The notes under the pieces are model-generated. The model was not told where the DNA came from, did not search any database, and was given only the letters and a program-made list of their open reading frames with translations. From contig NZ_CP058670.1 of assembly GCF_013414345.1 (NCBI RefSeq), positions 930,001 to 994,000 on the forward strand: 64,000 nt of DNA, given 5' to 3'. The translations under genes were made by a program, and so were the position numbers. Positions 9,814 through 19,015 of this stretch are shown piece by piece. The stretch is from Microcella indica (GTDB lineage Bacteria > Actinomycetota > Actinomycetes > Actinomycetales > Microbacteriaceae). Each line of letters starts with the position of its first letter. Position 1 is the first letter of the stretch.

Positions 9814-12459
9814 GTGAGCCGCCTCCCGCCCCCGCCCGCCGAGCCGGCCCCGCCGCAGTCACCGTCGTTCCCGTTGCTCGCCGTGATCGCGCCGCTGGGC
9901 GGCGCGATCCTCATCGGGGCCATCACGGGCTCGCCCTACGTCCTGGTCTTCGCGGCGCTGAGCCCCGTCATCGCGGTCGCGAGCATGCTCGACGGCCGGC
10001 GCACGGCACGTCGGCGCGCTCGCGAGGACGCGTCGCGGTTCGAGGAGGAGTGCCGCGCCTACGCGCGACTCATCGACGAGGCCCACCGGGCTGAGCGTGC
10101 CGAGCGGGATGCCCTGACTCCCGCTCGGCCGACCGAGGTCGCCCCGACGGGGAGCGGGGGCGTGCGCGTGGGGGTCGCGCGCGCGCCGAGCGACCGGGCT
10201 CCCGAGCGTGCGTCCGCGCACATCGAGGGGTCGCGACCCGACGCGCACGCACACGAGCGGGAGGTGCTTCTCGCCCGCGCGAGCTGGCACCCCGCGCTGC
10301 CGGTGCTCGTGCCGCGCGGCGCTATCGCCGTCCGCGGCGACGGGCCCGCTGCGCGTGCCATGGTCGCCCGCCTGCGACTCGAGCCCGGCGTCACGGTGCT
10401 CGCCGCGCTCGACGGCCCTCACGACGACTCCGGTGTCGACGCGGATGCTCGCGCTCCCCGCCCCGACGTCGAGATCGAGGTGCACGCGGCGAGCAGCATG
10501 ACCGTGCGCATCGCGGGGCAGGCTCCCGTGCGGGCTCGGCCCGAGTTCTGGAGCGCGCCCGAGCGCGAGCGCCGCCGTCGAGCGATCGAGGCGCACTCGG
10601 CGCGCCTGCCCGATCACGTGGCGTGGTCGAGTCTCGAGCCCGCGCGCGAGTCGTCGTCGGGCATCCCGGTCGGATGCTCCGAGGCCGGGCAGTGCGCGAT
10701 CGACCCCCTCGCGCAGGGGCCCCACATCCTCATCGGCGGCACGACCGGCAGCGGCAAGAGCGAGTTCCTGCGCACCCTCGTGCTGGGCTGGGCGCACCGG
10801 TCGTCGCCCGCCGAGCTCTCCCTGCTCTTCGTCGACTTCAAGGGCGGGGCGAGCTTCCCCGACCTCGCCGAGCTCCCGCACGCACTCGAGGTCATCACCG
10901 ACCTCGACGAGTCCACCGCGTCGCGGGCGATCACCTCGCTGCGCGCTGAGATCCAGCGCCGCGAGCGATGGCTGCGCGATCGTGGCGCGCGCGACGTCCG
11001 CGATCCCGCAGCGTCGCTCGACCGACTCGTGATCGTCATCGACGAGTACGCGGCGCTGCTGGCGGCCCTCCCCGAGCTGCACTCCACGATCATCGACCTG
11101 TCGGCGCGGGGCCGTTCGCTCGGCATCCACCTCGTGCTGTGCACGCAGCACCCCGGCAGCGCCGTGCGCGATGCGATCGCGGCGAACTGCGCGATCCGCG
11201 TCTCCTTCCGCATCGCCGACAACGCCGATGCGGGGATGCTCGGGGCAGGCCTCGCCCCCCGCCTGCGCGCTCTGCCGCCCGGGAGAGCACTCGTCACCGA
11301 CGCCGAGGGCACGCGCGAGCTGCAGACCGCGCTCATCGCGCCCGAAGATGTCCGGGCGGTGCGCGAGCGCTGGCGAGACTCTCCCGCCGTGGAGCGCCTC
11401 TGGCAGCCGCCCCTGCCGACCATCGTGACACCGCGCGAGGTCGCCCGGGAGAGTGCCGACGACGCGGTCGAGGCCGGGTGGGCGTTCGGGGTAGCGGATC
11501 GACCAGAGCAGCTGCGGCGTACTCGCGCCGTCTGGTGGCCCGAGCGCGACGGCGCGCTCGCCGTCGTCGGCGCACCCGGCAGCGGACGCACGAGCGCCCT
11601 CGCCGCGATCGCCGAGGCGGCCCAGGAGGACGGGAGCGCCATCGTGACGCTCCCGGCAGACTGGGTGGACGCCGAGGCGACGCTCCTCGCGCTCCGCGAT
11701 CGAACCCCCGATCGCACGATCCTGCTCGCTGACGACCTCGACGACGTGCTGCGGCAGTGCGGCGATGAGCGTGCGGAACTCCTGAGGCTGTGGGACGACG
11801 TCGCGAGTGCCCTGCGGCGGCGCGGGGGAGCGGTCGTCGCCGCGCTCGCGTCGGGCGGTCTGCAGCAGGGCCTGACCGGCGGGCGCTTCCCGAGCTCGCT
11901 CGAGCTCGGCACCGAGAGCAGCAGCGCGACCTCCCCCTCCAGGGTCTCCGCGGTCTCGGAGCGTCGCGCGCCTCCCGGCCGCGCTCACTGGCGCGGTGCG
12001 GCGGTGCAGATCATGGCTTCGCGCCCGCTGCCCGCGCCGCAGCCGCCCCCCGTGCCCGACATCGTCGCCCCGGGTCCCCGGCCGTGCGTCGTCATCGCTC
12101 GACGACCGCGCTGGGTCGGCGATCGACTGCGCCGTGCTCACCCCGACCTCGTCCTCCACTCGGCCGAGGAGGCTGCGGGGCTGGGCAGTGCCGCGGTTCT
12201 CGAGCCGCGCGTCATCCTCGACGATGTCGAGGGTTGGACGACCCGCTGGAGCGCTCTGCAGGAGCTGCGGCGCACCTGCTCGGTCATCCTGGCCGAGGTC
12301 GGCCCGTCTGAGCTGCGAGCCCTGCTCGGCCTGCGCGAGCGGCCCCCCTCGCTGCACGCGCACGGGGGAGAGGTGTGGCTCCTGCAGCCCGAGGCGCCCC
12401 TCGTCCGCGCGCGGTGGCGAGAGCTCGCCGACGACGCGGCCGGCGCATCCGAGCCCTAG
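9814..12459 (+). CDS. EccC / FtsK-SpoIIIE-like ATPase
   Basis: An 881-residue protein with two N-terminal hydrophobic segments at about residues 19-60, a cytoplasmic linker, and tandem ATPase modules as in the EccC/YukBA ATPases of type VII secretion. Module 1 has Walker A GGTTGSGKSE near residues 308-317, Walker B LLFVDFKGG near 339-347, and a VIDEYAALL stretch. Module 2 has the variant GAPGSGRTS near 586-594 and LLADDLDD near 637-644. A third C-terminal module near 740-880 has no recognisable P-loop and may be regulatory. The GTG start lies 93 bases after the FHA gene, and no separate promoter is obvious. Substrate is unknown: no WXG100, EccB, EccD, EccE or mycosin gene is visible in the window. 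The stop shares CTAG (12456-12459) with the convergent ald stop. Confidence 0.92.
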   Translation: MSRLPPPPAEPAPPQSPSFPLLAVIAPLGGAILIGAITGSPYVLVFAALSPVIAVASMLDGRRTARRRAREDASRFEEECRAYARLIDEAHRAERAERDALTPARPTEVAPTGSGGVRVGVARAPSDRAPERASAHIEGSRPDAHAHEREVLLARASWHPALPVLVPRGAIAVRGDGPAARAMVARLRLEPGVTVLAALDGPHDDSGVDADARAPRPDVEIEVHAASSMTVRIAGQAPVRARPEFWSAPERERRRRAIEAHSARLPDHVAWSSLEPARESSSGIPVGCSEAGQCAIDPLAQGPHILIGGTTGSGKSEFLRTLVLGWAHRSSPAELSLLFVDFKGGASFPDLAELPHALEVITDLDESTASRAITSLRAEIQRRERWLRDRGARDVRDPAASLDRLVIVIDEYAALLAALPELHSTIIDLSARGRSLGIHLVLCTQHPGSAVRDAIAANCAIRVSFRIADNADAGMLGAGLAPRLRALPPGRALVTDAEGTRELQTALIAPEDVRAVRERWRDSPAVERLWQPPLPTIVTPREVARESADDAVEAGWAFGVADRPEQLRRTRAVWWPERDGALAVVGAPGSGRTSALAAIAEAAQEDGSAIVTLPADWVDAEATLLALRDRTPDRTILLADDLDDVLRQCGDERAELLRLWDDVASALRRRGGAVVAALASGGLQQGLTGGRFPSSLELGTESSSATSPSRVSAVSERRAPPGRAHWRGAAVQIMASRPLPAPQPPPVPDIVAPGPRPCVVIARRPRWVGDRLRRAHPDLVLHSAEEAAGLGSAAVLEPRVILDDVEGWTTRWSALQELRRTCSVILAEVGPSELRALLGLRERPPSLHAHGGEVWLLQPEAPLVRARWRELADDAAGASEP

Positions 12460-13571
12460 GCGAGGATCGCCGAGAGCTCCACCGACTCGAGGCCGTGCGC
12501 GGCGCCGATGGCCTCGTTGGTCACGAGGCCCCCTTGCGTGTTGAGACCGAGCGCGAGGGCCCCATCGGCGCGCAGGGCGTCTCGCCAGCCGTGGTTCGCG
12601 ATCGCCCGCACGTACGGCATCGTCGCGTTCGTCAGCGCATTGGTGGAGGTCGCCGCGACGGCACCCGGCATGTTCGCGACGCAGTAGAACGTGCTCTCGT
12701 GCACCGTGAAGGTGGGCTCGGCGTGGGTCGTCGGCCGGGAGTCCTCGAAGCAGCCGCCCTGATCGACCGCGATGTCGACGAGCACGCTGCCGGGCTTCAT
12801 GCGCGAGACGAGGTCGTTGCTGACGAGCTTCGGCGCGCGCGCACCCGGGATGAGCACCGACCCGATGAGCATGTCGGCCTCGACGGCGGCCCGCTCGATC
12901 TCGTAGCCGTTCGACACGATCGTGCGGATGCGCCCGGCGTACAGCGCGTCGAGCTCGCGAAGGCGCTGCAGGTTCGTGTCCAGCACGGTCACCTCGGCTC
13001 CGAGTCCGACCGCCATGGCGACAGCGTTCGTCCCGGCGACGCCGCCGCCGAGCACGACGATGTTCGCGGGGTCGGTGCCAGGAACACCGGGCACGAGGAG
13101 CCCGGGGCCGCCGTAGGGCCGCAGCATGGCGTTCGCGCCGACGATGGGCGCGAGGCGACCTGCGACCTCGCTCATCGGCGCGAGCAGGGGAAGGCTGCGC
13201 GTGGGAAGCTGCACGGTCTCGTAGGCGATGCCCGTCACGCGGGCATCGAGCAGGGCCCGGGTGAGCGCCTCCTCGGCGGCGAGGTGCAGGTAGGTGAAGA
13301 GAACGAGATCCTCACGGAAGTACGGGTACTCCGCGGCGACCGGCTCCTTGACCTTGAGCAACAGCTCCGCCTCGCCCCACGCGGCCGCGGCGTCCGGCAC
13401 GATGCGCGCGCCCTGCTCGGCGTACGCATCGTCGGTGATGCGCGACCCGAGGCCGGCGCCGGCTTGCACCAGCACCTCGTGCCCGTGGGAGACGAGATCG
13501 TGCACTCCCGCGGGGGTGATGGCCACGCGGTACTCGTTGTTCTTGACCTCGGCCGGAACGGCGATTCTCAT
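12456..13571 (-). CDS. ald: Alanine dehydrogenase
   Basis: A 371-residue NAD-dependent L-alanine dehydrogenase converting alanine to pyruvate and ammonium. The N-terminal MRIAVPAEVKNNEYRVAITP is diagnostic. The substrate-binding region and the Rossmann motif VVLGGGVAGTNA are present, and the length is normal for the family. The ATG at 13571 is preceded by GAGGAG (ribosome binding site). The gene converges on the EccC-like gene, their stops sharing CTAG, and is divergent from the polyamine transporter. No Lrp/AldR-type regulator gene adjoins it, unlike in some actinobacteria. Confidence 0.97.
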   Translation of the reverse strand: MRIAVPAEVKNNEYRVAITPAGVHDLVSHGHEVLVQAGAGLGSRITDDAYAEQGARIVPDAAAAWGEAELLLKVKEPVAAEYPYFREDLVLFTYLHLAAEEALTRALLDARVTGIAYETVQLPTRSLPLLAPMSEVAGRLAPIVGANAMLRPYGGPGLLVPGVPGTDPANIVVLGGGVAGTNAVAMAVGLGAEVTVLDTNLQRLRELDALYAGRIRTIVSNGYEIERAAVEADMLIGSVLIPGARAPKLVSNDLVSRMKPGSVLVDIAVDQGGCFEDSRPTTHAEPTFTVHESTFYCVANMPGAVAATSTNALTNATMPYVRAIANHGWRDALRADGALALGLNTQGGLVTNEAIGAAHGLESVELSAILA

Positions 13572-13837
13572 CAGTTCTCCTCGCGACGGTATCGGTGCGC
13601 GCGTCGCGCGGGGAGCATCCCGACGCCACGCTGCGCTGCGGCACCACTGTAGCGGCCCAGAACGATGGATTCCGCACTCATCTTTGCCGATATGTGCTGA
13701 TTTCGTGACAATCGTGTTTCAGAATAGACGAATCCCGCGTCGGGTAGTGCAGTGAGCGCGGTCCATATGTCAGTATCGACCTGTCACAGCACGCAAGGAC
13801 ACCGACGTACCTGACCGCGAATGCAAGGAGCAGAGCC
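13572..13837. promoter_or_regulatory. Divergent control region between ald and the polyamine transporter operon
   Basis: The 266 bases hold both promoters. A relatively AT-rich patch at about 13678-13775 stands out from the GC-rich surroundings and is the likely promoter and regulator-binding zone. I could not assign confident -35/-10 hexamers. No ORF or tRNA is seen. Confidence 0.45.
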
Positions 13838-15046
13838 ATGAACCGTCCGCTTCCCGAAGACCCGATGATCCGCACCCTCATCCAGCAGGCCAAGCGCGCC
13901 CAGGTCAGCCGACGCGCGATGCTCGCCGGTGCGGGTGCCGGTGCCACCGCTTTCGCCCTCGCCGCCTGCTCGACCGATGCGGGCGGGGAGCTCACTCCCG
14001 CCGAGGACACCTCCGCCGACGACAAGACGCTCAACTGGGCGAACTGGCCCTTCTACATCGACGAGGATGACGACGGCAACTACCCGACTCTCCTCGCGTT
14101 CCAGGAGCAGACGGGCATCGACGTCAACTACCTCGTCACGGTGGACGACAACAACTCCTACTTCGCGACGGTGCGCGATCAGCTCGCGCTCGGCCAGGAC
14201 ATCGGGGCGGACACGGTCTGCCTCACCGACTGGATGGTGAGCCGCTGGATCCAGCTCGGCTACACGCAGCCCCTCAACAAGAGCAACATCTCCAACGCCA
14301 GCAACCTCACGCCCAGCCTGCAGAACCCGGCATTCGACCCGGGCCGCGAGCACTCGCTCCCGTGGCAGTCGGGCTTCGCCGGCATCGCCTACAACACCGA
14401 GCAGACCGACCCCGTCGGCGCGGTGAGCGACCTCTGGCGCCCCGATCTCGCGGGTCGCGTGGGTGTGCTCTCCGAGATGCGCGACACGATCGGCGTGATC
14501 ATGCTCGAGAACGGCGTCGACATCTCCGGCGACTTCACGGCCGAGGAGTTCAACGCCGCCCTCGACGTCTTCCGCGAGCAGGTCGAGTCCGGCCAGATCC
14601 GCAACGTGCGCGGCAACGCCTACACCGAGGACCTCGTGAACGAGGACACCCTCGCCGCGATCTGCTGGTCAGGCGACATCACGGTCCTCAACTTCGAGGC
14701 CGGCTACGAGAAGTGGAAGTTCGTCCTGCCCGAGGGAGGCGCCACGCTGTGGAGCGACAACTTCCTCATCCCGATCGGCTCGCCGCGCAAGACGAACGCC
14801 GAGACGCTCATCGACTACTACTACCAGCCGGAGGTGGCTGCTGAAGTCGCCGCGTGGGTGAACTACATCACCCCCGTCGTGGGCGCTCGCGAGGCGATGT
14901 TCGACATCGACGCCGACCTCGCCAACGACCCGCTCATCTTCCCGGATGAGGCGACTCTCGCGCAGACCAAGATCTTCCGCGGCCTGTCGGCCCAGGAGGA
15001 GAACGAGTACCAGGCGGCCTTCCAGGCGATCCTGCTCGGCGCCTGA
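13838..15046 (+). CDS. potD: Polyamine ABC transporter substrate-binding lipoprotein
   Basis: A 402-residue solute-binding protein of the spermidine/putrescine (PotD/PotF) type. The N-terminus combines a twin-arginine-like motif (SRRAML) with a hydrophobic stretch and a lipobox (LAAC, Cys44), so it is probably exported by Tat and lipidated. The start of the mature domain (LNWANWPFYID) and DTVCLTDWM resemble PotD proteins, whose ligand pocket is rich in Trp and Asp. The ATG has AAGGAG upstream. It leads a four-gene operon with ATPase and two permeases. Polyamine is the likely substrate, but related binding proteins for other cationic compounds exist. Confidence 0.92.
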   Translation: MNRPLPEDPMIRTLIQQAKRAQVSRRAMLAGAGAGATAFALAACSTDAGGELTPAEDTSADDKTLNWANWPFYIDEDDDGNYPTLLAFQEQTGIDVNYLVTVDDNNSYFATVRDQLALGQDIGADTVCLTDWMVSRWIQLGYTQPLNKSNISNASNLTPSLQNPAFDPGREHSLPWQSGFAGIAYNTEQTDPVGAVSDLWRPDLAGRVGVLSEMRDTIGVIMLENGVDISGDFTAEEFNAALDVFREQVESGQIRNVRGNAYTEDLVNEDTLAAICWSGDITVLNFEAGYEKWKFVLPEGGATLWSDNFLIPIGSPRKTNAETLIDYYYQPEVAAEVAAWVNYITPVVGAREAMFDIDADLANDPLIFPDEATLAQTKIFRGLSAQEENEYQAAFQAILLGA

Positions 15047-15087
15047 CGACCACCCCCGCGCAACATTCCCCAAGGAGCACCACCGAC

Positions 15088-16308
15088 GTGACGAACAACG
15101 AGGTTCCGCAGGGTGGATTCGCTGAGGCTGGTGCCGACCTCGAGCTGGTCGGCATCAGCAAGCGATTCCCCGGGTTCACTGCCATCGAGGAGCTCGATCT
15201 GACCATCCCGGCCGGATCGTTCTTCGCTCTGCTGGGCCCGTCCGGCTGCGGCAAGACGACCACCCTGCGGCTCATCGCCGGGCTCGAGGAGCCGACGACC
15301 GGTCGCATCCTCATCGGCGGTCGGGACGTGACGAGCATTCGGGCCTACCAGCGGCCGGTCAACACGGTGTTCCAGAGCTACGCGCTCTTCCCGCACATGA
15401 CGATCATCGAGAACGTCGCGTTCGGGCTCAAGCGCCGCGGGATCAAGAACGCCGATCCGCTCGCGCACGAGGCGCTCCAGCTCGTCGAGCTCGACCACGT
15501 CGCGAACCGCAAGCCCGCGCAGCTCTCTGGTGGTCAGCAGCAGCGCGTCGCTCTCGCCCGCGCTGTCGTCAACCGCCCCGCTCTGCTCCTGCTGGACGAG
15601 CCGCTCGGGGCGCTCGACCTCAAGCTGCGCCGCCAGATGCAGATCGAGCTCAAGGACATCCAGAGCGAGGTCGGTCTCACCTTCCTGCACGTGACACACG
15701 ACCAGGAAGAGGCCATGACCATGGCCGACACGGTCGCGGTCATGAACAAGGGCCGCATCGAGCAGATGGGCAACCCGCAGGAGCTCTACGAGCTTCCGCA
15801 CACGGCCTTCGTCGCCACCTTCCTCGGGCAGTCCAACCTGTTCACCGGTGAGGTGACGTCGAGCGGCTCATCCTCGATCTCCGTCGACGTCTCCGGCACG
15901 ACGATCGACGTGCGCTCCGATCGAGCGCAGCGGCACCGCGGGCGCATCACCGTGGGCGTGCGCCCGGAGAAGGTCACGCTGCACGACAGCGCTCCGAAGC
16001 AGTCCAGCGACCGCAACGTCGTCGGGCCCGGCCGGGTGACGGATGTCTCCTTCAGCGGCGTGAGCACGCAGTACGAGGTGACGCTGCCCACGCACGGGGT
16101 CGTGACCGTGTTCTCCCAGAACACGAGCATCACCGCGATGCACCACGATGGCGATGAGGTCTGGCTCAGCTGGGACGTCGGCCACACCTTCGGGCTCGCG
16201 GACGAGTCCTACACGGCAGCCGGCTCGCGCTTCCAGGACGACACCGACACCTCGATGATCGCCACCCAGTCGCGCGAGAAGCTCGAGGCAGAGCTCGGGG
16301 CGGACTGA
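15088..16308 (+). CDS. potA: Polyamine ABC transporter ATP-binding protein
   Basis: A 406-residue ABC ATPase with Walker A GPSGCGKTT, signature LSGGQQQRVALARA, Walker B LLLLDEPLGALD and the switch His in VTHDQEEA, followed by a C-terminal TOBE domain typical of PotA/MalK-type importers. The GTG at 15088 is preceded by CAAGGAGC at a good distance. It sits 41 bases after the binding-protein gene and 3 bases before the first permease gene. Confidence 0.95.
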   Translation: MTNNEVPQGGFAEAGADLELVGISKRFPGFTAIEELDLTIPAGSFFALLGPSGCGKTTTLRLIAGLEEPTTGRILIGGRDVTSIRAYQRPVNTVFQSYALFPHMTIIENVAFGLKRRGIKNADPLAHEALQLVELDHVANRKPAQLSGGQQQRVALARAVVNRPALLLLDEPLGALDLKLRRQMQIELKDIQSEVGLTFLHVTHDQEEAMTMADTVAVMNKGRIEQMGNPQELYELPHTAFVATFLGQSNLFTGEVTSSGSSSISVDVSGTTIDVRSDRAQRHRGRITVGVRPEKVTLHDSAPKQSSDRNVVGPGRVTDVSFSGVSTQYEVTLPTHGVVTVFSQNTSITAMHHDGDEVWLSWDVGHTFGLADESYTAAGSRFQDDTDTSMIATQSREKLEAELGAD

Positions 16309-16311
16309 GCC

Positions 16312-17223
16312 GTGGCCTTCACCGCCTTCTCCGCTCAGACGAGCGCGGCCGAGCCCGCGGCGAAGCGGCGCAGCCCCATCGCGCTCTTCCTGCTTCTGCC
16401 CGGTGTGCTCTATCTCGTGCTCTTCTTCGTCACGCCGCTCATCTCGCTCATCATCACGAGCTTCCAGGCGCCCGACCCGCTGCAGTTCGGGATCTACACG
16501 AACGCGTTCCGGTGGGAGAACTACGTCACGGTGCTCGAGACCTACGGCGAGCAGTCACTGCGGTCGGCGGGCTACGCGGCGCTGGCGACCCTCTTCGCGC
16601 TCCTCATCGGCTTCCCTCTCGGGTACTTCATCGGCATCACGCTGCGGCCGTACCCGTTGCTGCAGGGTCTCGCCCTCGTGCTCGTGATCGCGCCGTTCTT
16701 CATCTCCTTCCTGCTGCGCACGCTCGCGTGGAAGCAGATCTTCTCCGATGAAGGCCCCATCGCGGGTGTCCTCGGCGCTCTCGCGATCCTGCCGCCGGGG
16801 CAGGCGATCACCGGCACGGCGTTCTCCGTCATCTTCGGGCTCACCTACAACTTCGTGCCGTTCATGACCCTGCCGATCTACGCGACGCTCGCGAGCCTCG
16901 ACCTGCGTCTGCTCGAGGCCGGCAACGACCTCTACGGCAGCCCCGCGGTGACCTTCCGCACGGTGACCCTTCCGCTCTCGGCGGCGGGCGTCATGTCGGG
17001 CACGCTCCTGACGTTCATCCCCGCCGCTGGTGACTACATCAATGCCTCCCGCGAGTTCCTCGGATCATCCGAGACGACGATGATCGGCAACGTGATCGAG
17101 ACGAACTTCCTCGTGCTGCAGAACTTCCCCGCCGCCGCGGCGCTCTCGATCGTGCTCATGGCCGCGATCCTCATCCTCGTGAGCCTCTACGTGAAGCGCT
17201 CGGGAACGGAGGAGCTGCTGTGA
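16312..17223 (+). CDS. potB: Polyamine ABC transporter permease (PotB type)
   Basis: A 303-residue inner-membrane permease with six predicted hydrophobic segments. The EAA-like loop (LEAGNDLYGSPAVTFRTVTLPL) contacts the ATPase. The GTG start lies 3 bases after the potA stop; an ABC permease superfamily (PF00528-type) assignment is clear from that loop. The stop overlaps the next permease gene by four bases (GTGA). Confidence 0.93.
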   Translation: MAFTAFSAQTSAAEPAAKRRSPIALFLLLPGVLYLVLFFVTPLISLIITSFQAPDPLQFGIYTNAFRWENYVTVLETYGEQSLRSAGYAALATLFALLIGFPLGYFIGITLRPYPLLQGLALVLVIAPFFISFLLRTLAWKQIFSDEGPIAGVLGALAILPPGQAITGTAFSVIFGLTYNFVPFMTLPIYATLASLDLRLLEAGNDLYGSPAVTFRTVTLPLSAAGVMSGTLLTFIPAAGDYINASREFLGSSETTMIGNVIETNFLVLQNFPAAAALSIVLMAAILILVSLYVKRSGTEELL

Positions 17224-18017
17224 GAGGCTTCGGCAAGTGGGCCATCTGGGTCTACGCGGGCATGGCGTTCGTCTTCCTGCTCATCCCGATCGTGTACACG
17301 ATCGTGTTCTCGTTCAACGACGCGCGACGCACGAACATCATCTGGCGCGGGTTCACGCTCGACAACTGGCTCACGGTGTGCGAGGCGCAGACCGTGTGCC
17401 AGGCGTTCGGCAACAGCATCCTCATCGGTGTCGTCGCGACCGTGCTCGCCACGACCCTCGGCACCATGATCGCGATCGCGCTCGTGCGGTACCGCTTCCG
17501 GTTCCGCAACACCACGACCCTGCTGATCTTCCTGCCCATGACGACGCCGGAGGTCGTGCTCGGAGCCGGTCTCGCCGCGCAGTTCCTCCAGGCGGGCGTG
17601 CCCAAGGGGCTCGGCACGATCATCCTCGCGCACACCCTGTTCTGCCTGAGCTTCGTCGTCGTGACCGTGCGCGCCCGCGTGGCGAGCATCGACCCGGCGC
17701 TCGAGGAGGCGGGCCGCGATCTGTACGGCAACCCGCGGCAGGTGTTCTGGCGCATCACGTTCCCGATGCTCCTGCCCGGCGTCGTGGCCGCTGCGCTGCT
17801 GTCGTTCGCCCTGAGCTTCGACGACTTCATCATCACGAACTTCAACCGGGGTGCCGAGGTGACCTTCCCGAGCTTCGTCTACACCGCGGCCGCGCGAGGG
17901 ATCCCGCCTGAGGCGAACGTCATCGCATCCGGCGTGTTCTTCCTCGCGATCGCGCTCGTGCTCATCGCTCAGCTGAGCGCGGCCGCGCGGCGGCGCAAGC
18001 TCGCCACGACCACGTAG
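17220..18017 (+). CDS. potC: Polyamine ABC transporter permease (PotC type)
   Basis: A 265-residue inner-membrane permease with about six hydrophobic segments and the EAA-like loop LEEAGRDLYGNPRQVFWRIT. The FALSFDDFIITNF stretch is characteristic of PotC/PotI subunits. The GTG overlaps the potB stop. It is the last gene of the transporter operon and converges on the asparaginase gene 15 bases away. Confidence 0.93.
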   Translation: MRGFGKWAIWVYAGMAFVFLLIPIVYTIVFSFNDARRTNIIWRGFTLDNWLTVCEAQTVCQAFGNSILIGVVATVLATTLGTMIAIALVRYRFRFRNTTTLLIFLPMTTPEVVLGAGLAAQFLQAGVPKGLGTIILAHTLFCLSFVVVTVRARVASIDPALEEAGRDLYGNPRQVFWRITFPMLLPGVVAAALLSFALSFDDFIITNFNRGAEVTFPSFVYTAAARGIPPEANVIASGVFFLAIALVLIAQLSAAARRRKLATTT

Positions 18018-18032
18018 GACGGCCGGACGGCG

Positions 18033-19010
18033 CTAGACGCTCACGACGAGGCCGCCGACGACCTCGCCGCCGCCCAGCACGGGCGGCGCGAGCGAGGCGA
18101 CGACCTCCTCGGCTGCCTCGGCGTCGACGACGCCCTCTGCCACGAGGAGCGCCAGCGCCACGGGCGTCGTGGCGCGCATGCCGCCGTCGAGCACCTTGAC
18201 GGCGACGGCGACCCCCTCGGGGGTCGCGAGCACGACGAGCCCTTCCGCACCGATCTTCGCGAGCAGCCCGAGTTGCTCGATGACGACAGTGTTGGCGCGC
18301 CCGACACCGTCGATGGCCCAAGGCTGCGCCCGCACGGCGGCCATGAACGCGGCGGCGTGCGCCGACTCTCCTGCCGCGACGCGGGCGATGCCCCGCGCGA
18401 GAGCCGCGAGGGAGGTCGCGTGCAGGGGAGCCCCGCAGCCGTCGACGGCCGTGCGGTGCACGGCCTCACCGGTCCACTGCGCGATCGTCTCGACCACGCG
18501 CCGCTGCACCGGATGCTCGACGTGCAGGTAGTGCCGGGCATCCGCCCCGAGGGCGTCGCTCGCGCGCAGGAAGCCCGCGTGCTTGCCGGAGCAGTTCATC
18601 GTGACGCGCGTGGCAGCCAGCCCCGCCGCGCGTCGTTCCGCGCGCTCGCGGGAGCCGAGCGGCGGCTCGACCGGGCACTGCAGGTCGTCGGGCGACCGGC
18701 CGTCCTCGGCGAGCATGCCCTCCACGACGGCGAGGTGCGCGGGCGACCCGCAGTGGCTCGCGGTCGCGAGCACGAGCTGCTCGTCGGTGAAGCGCGCTCC
18801 CGCCTCGAGCATCGCGATCGCCTGCAGCGGCTTCAGCGTCGAGCGCGGGTAGATCGTCGCGCGCACGTCGCCGACGGCGCGCAGTACGCGTCCGGAGGCG
18901 TCGACGACGGCTGCTGCGCCGAGGTGGCGCGACTCGACGAGCCCCGATCTCTCGAGCCGCGCGAGCTCCACGCAGCCCGCGGGCTCGAGAGCGCGCTCGG
19001 TGCCGGCCAT
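18033..19010 (-). CDS. L-asparaginase II family protein
   Basis: A 325-residue protein of the bacterial/plant-type asparaginase II family (PF06089), hydrolysing asparagine to aspartate and ammonium. Recognisable blocks are YPRSTLKPLQAIAML near residues 50-64, TASHCGSPAHL, MNCSGKHAGFL and TAVDGCGAP. The ATG at 19010 is chosen because it lies 5 bases after the stop of the aminotransferase gene and begins the conserved region; longer versions run back into that gene. It is probably co-transcribed with gabT. Confidence 0.9.
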   Translation of the reverse strand: MAGTERALEPAGCVELARLERSGLVESRHLGAAAVVDASGRVLRAVGDVRATIYPRSTLKPLQAIAMLEAGARFTDEQLVLATASHCGSPAHLAVVEGMLAEDGRSPDDLQCPVEPPLGSRERAERRAAGLAATRVTMNCSGKHAGFLRASDALGADARHYLHVEHPVQRRVVETIAQWTGEAVHRTAVDGCGAPLHATSLAALARGIARVAAGESAHAAAFMAAVRAQPWAIDGVGRANTVVIEQLGLLAKIGAEGLVVLATPEGVAVAVKVLDGGMRATTPVALALLVAEGVVDAEAAEEVVASLAPPVLGGGEVVGGLVVSV

Positions 19011-19015
19011 CCCGC

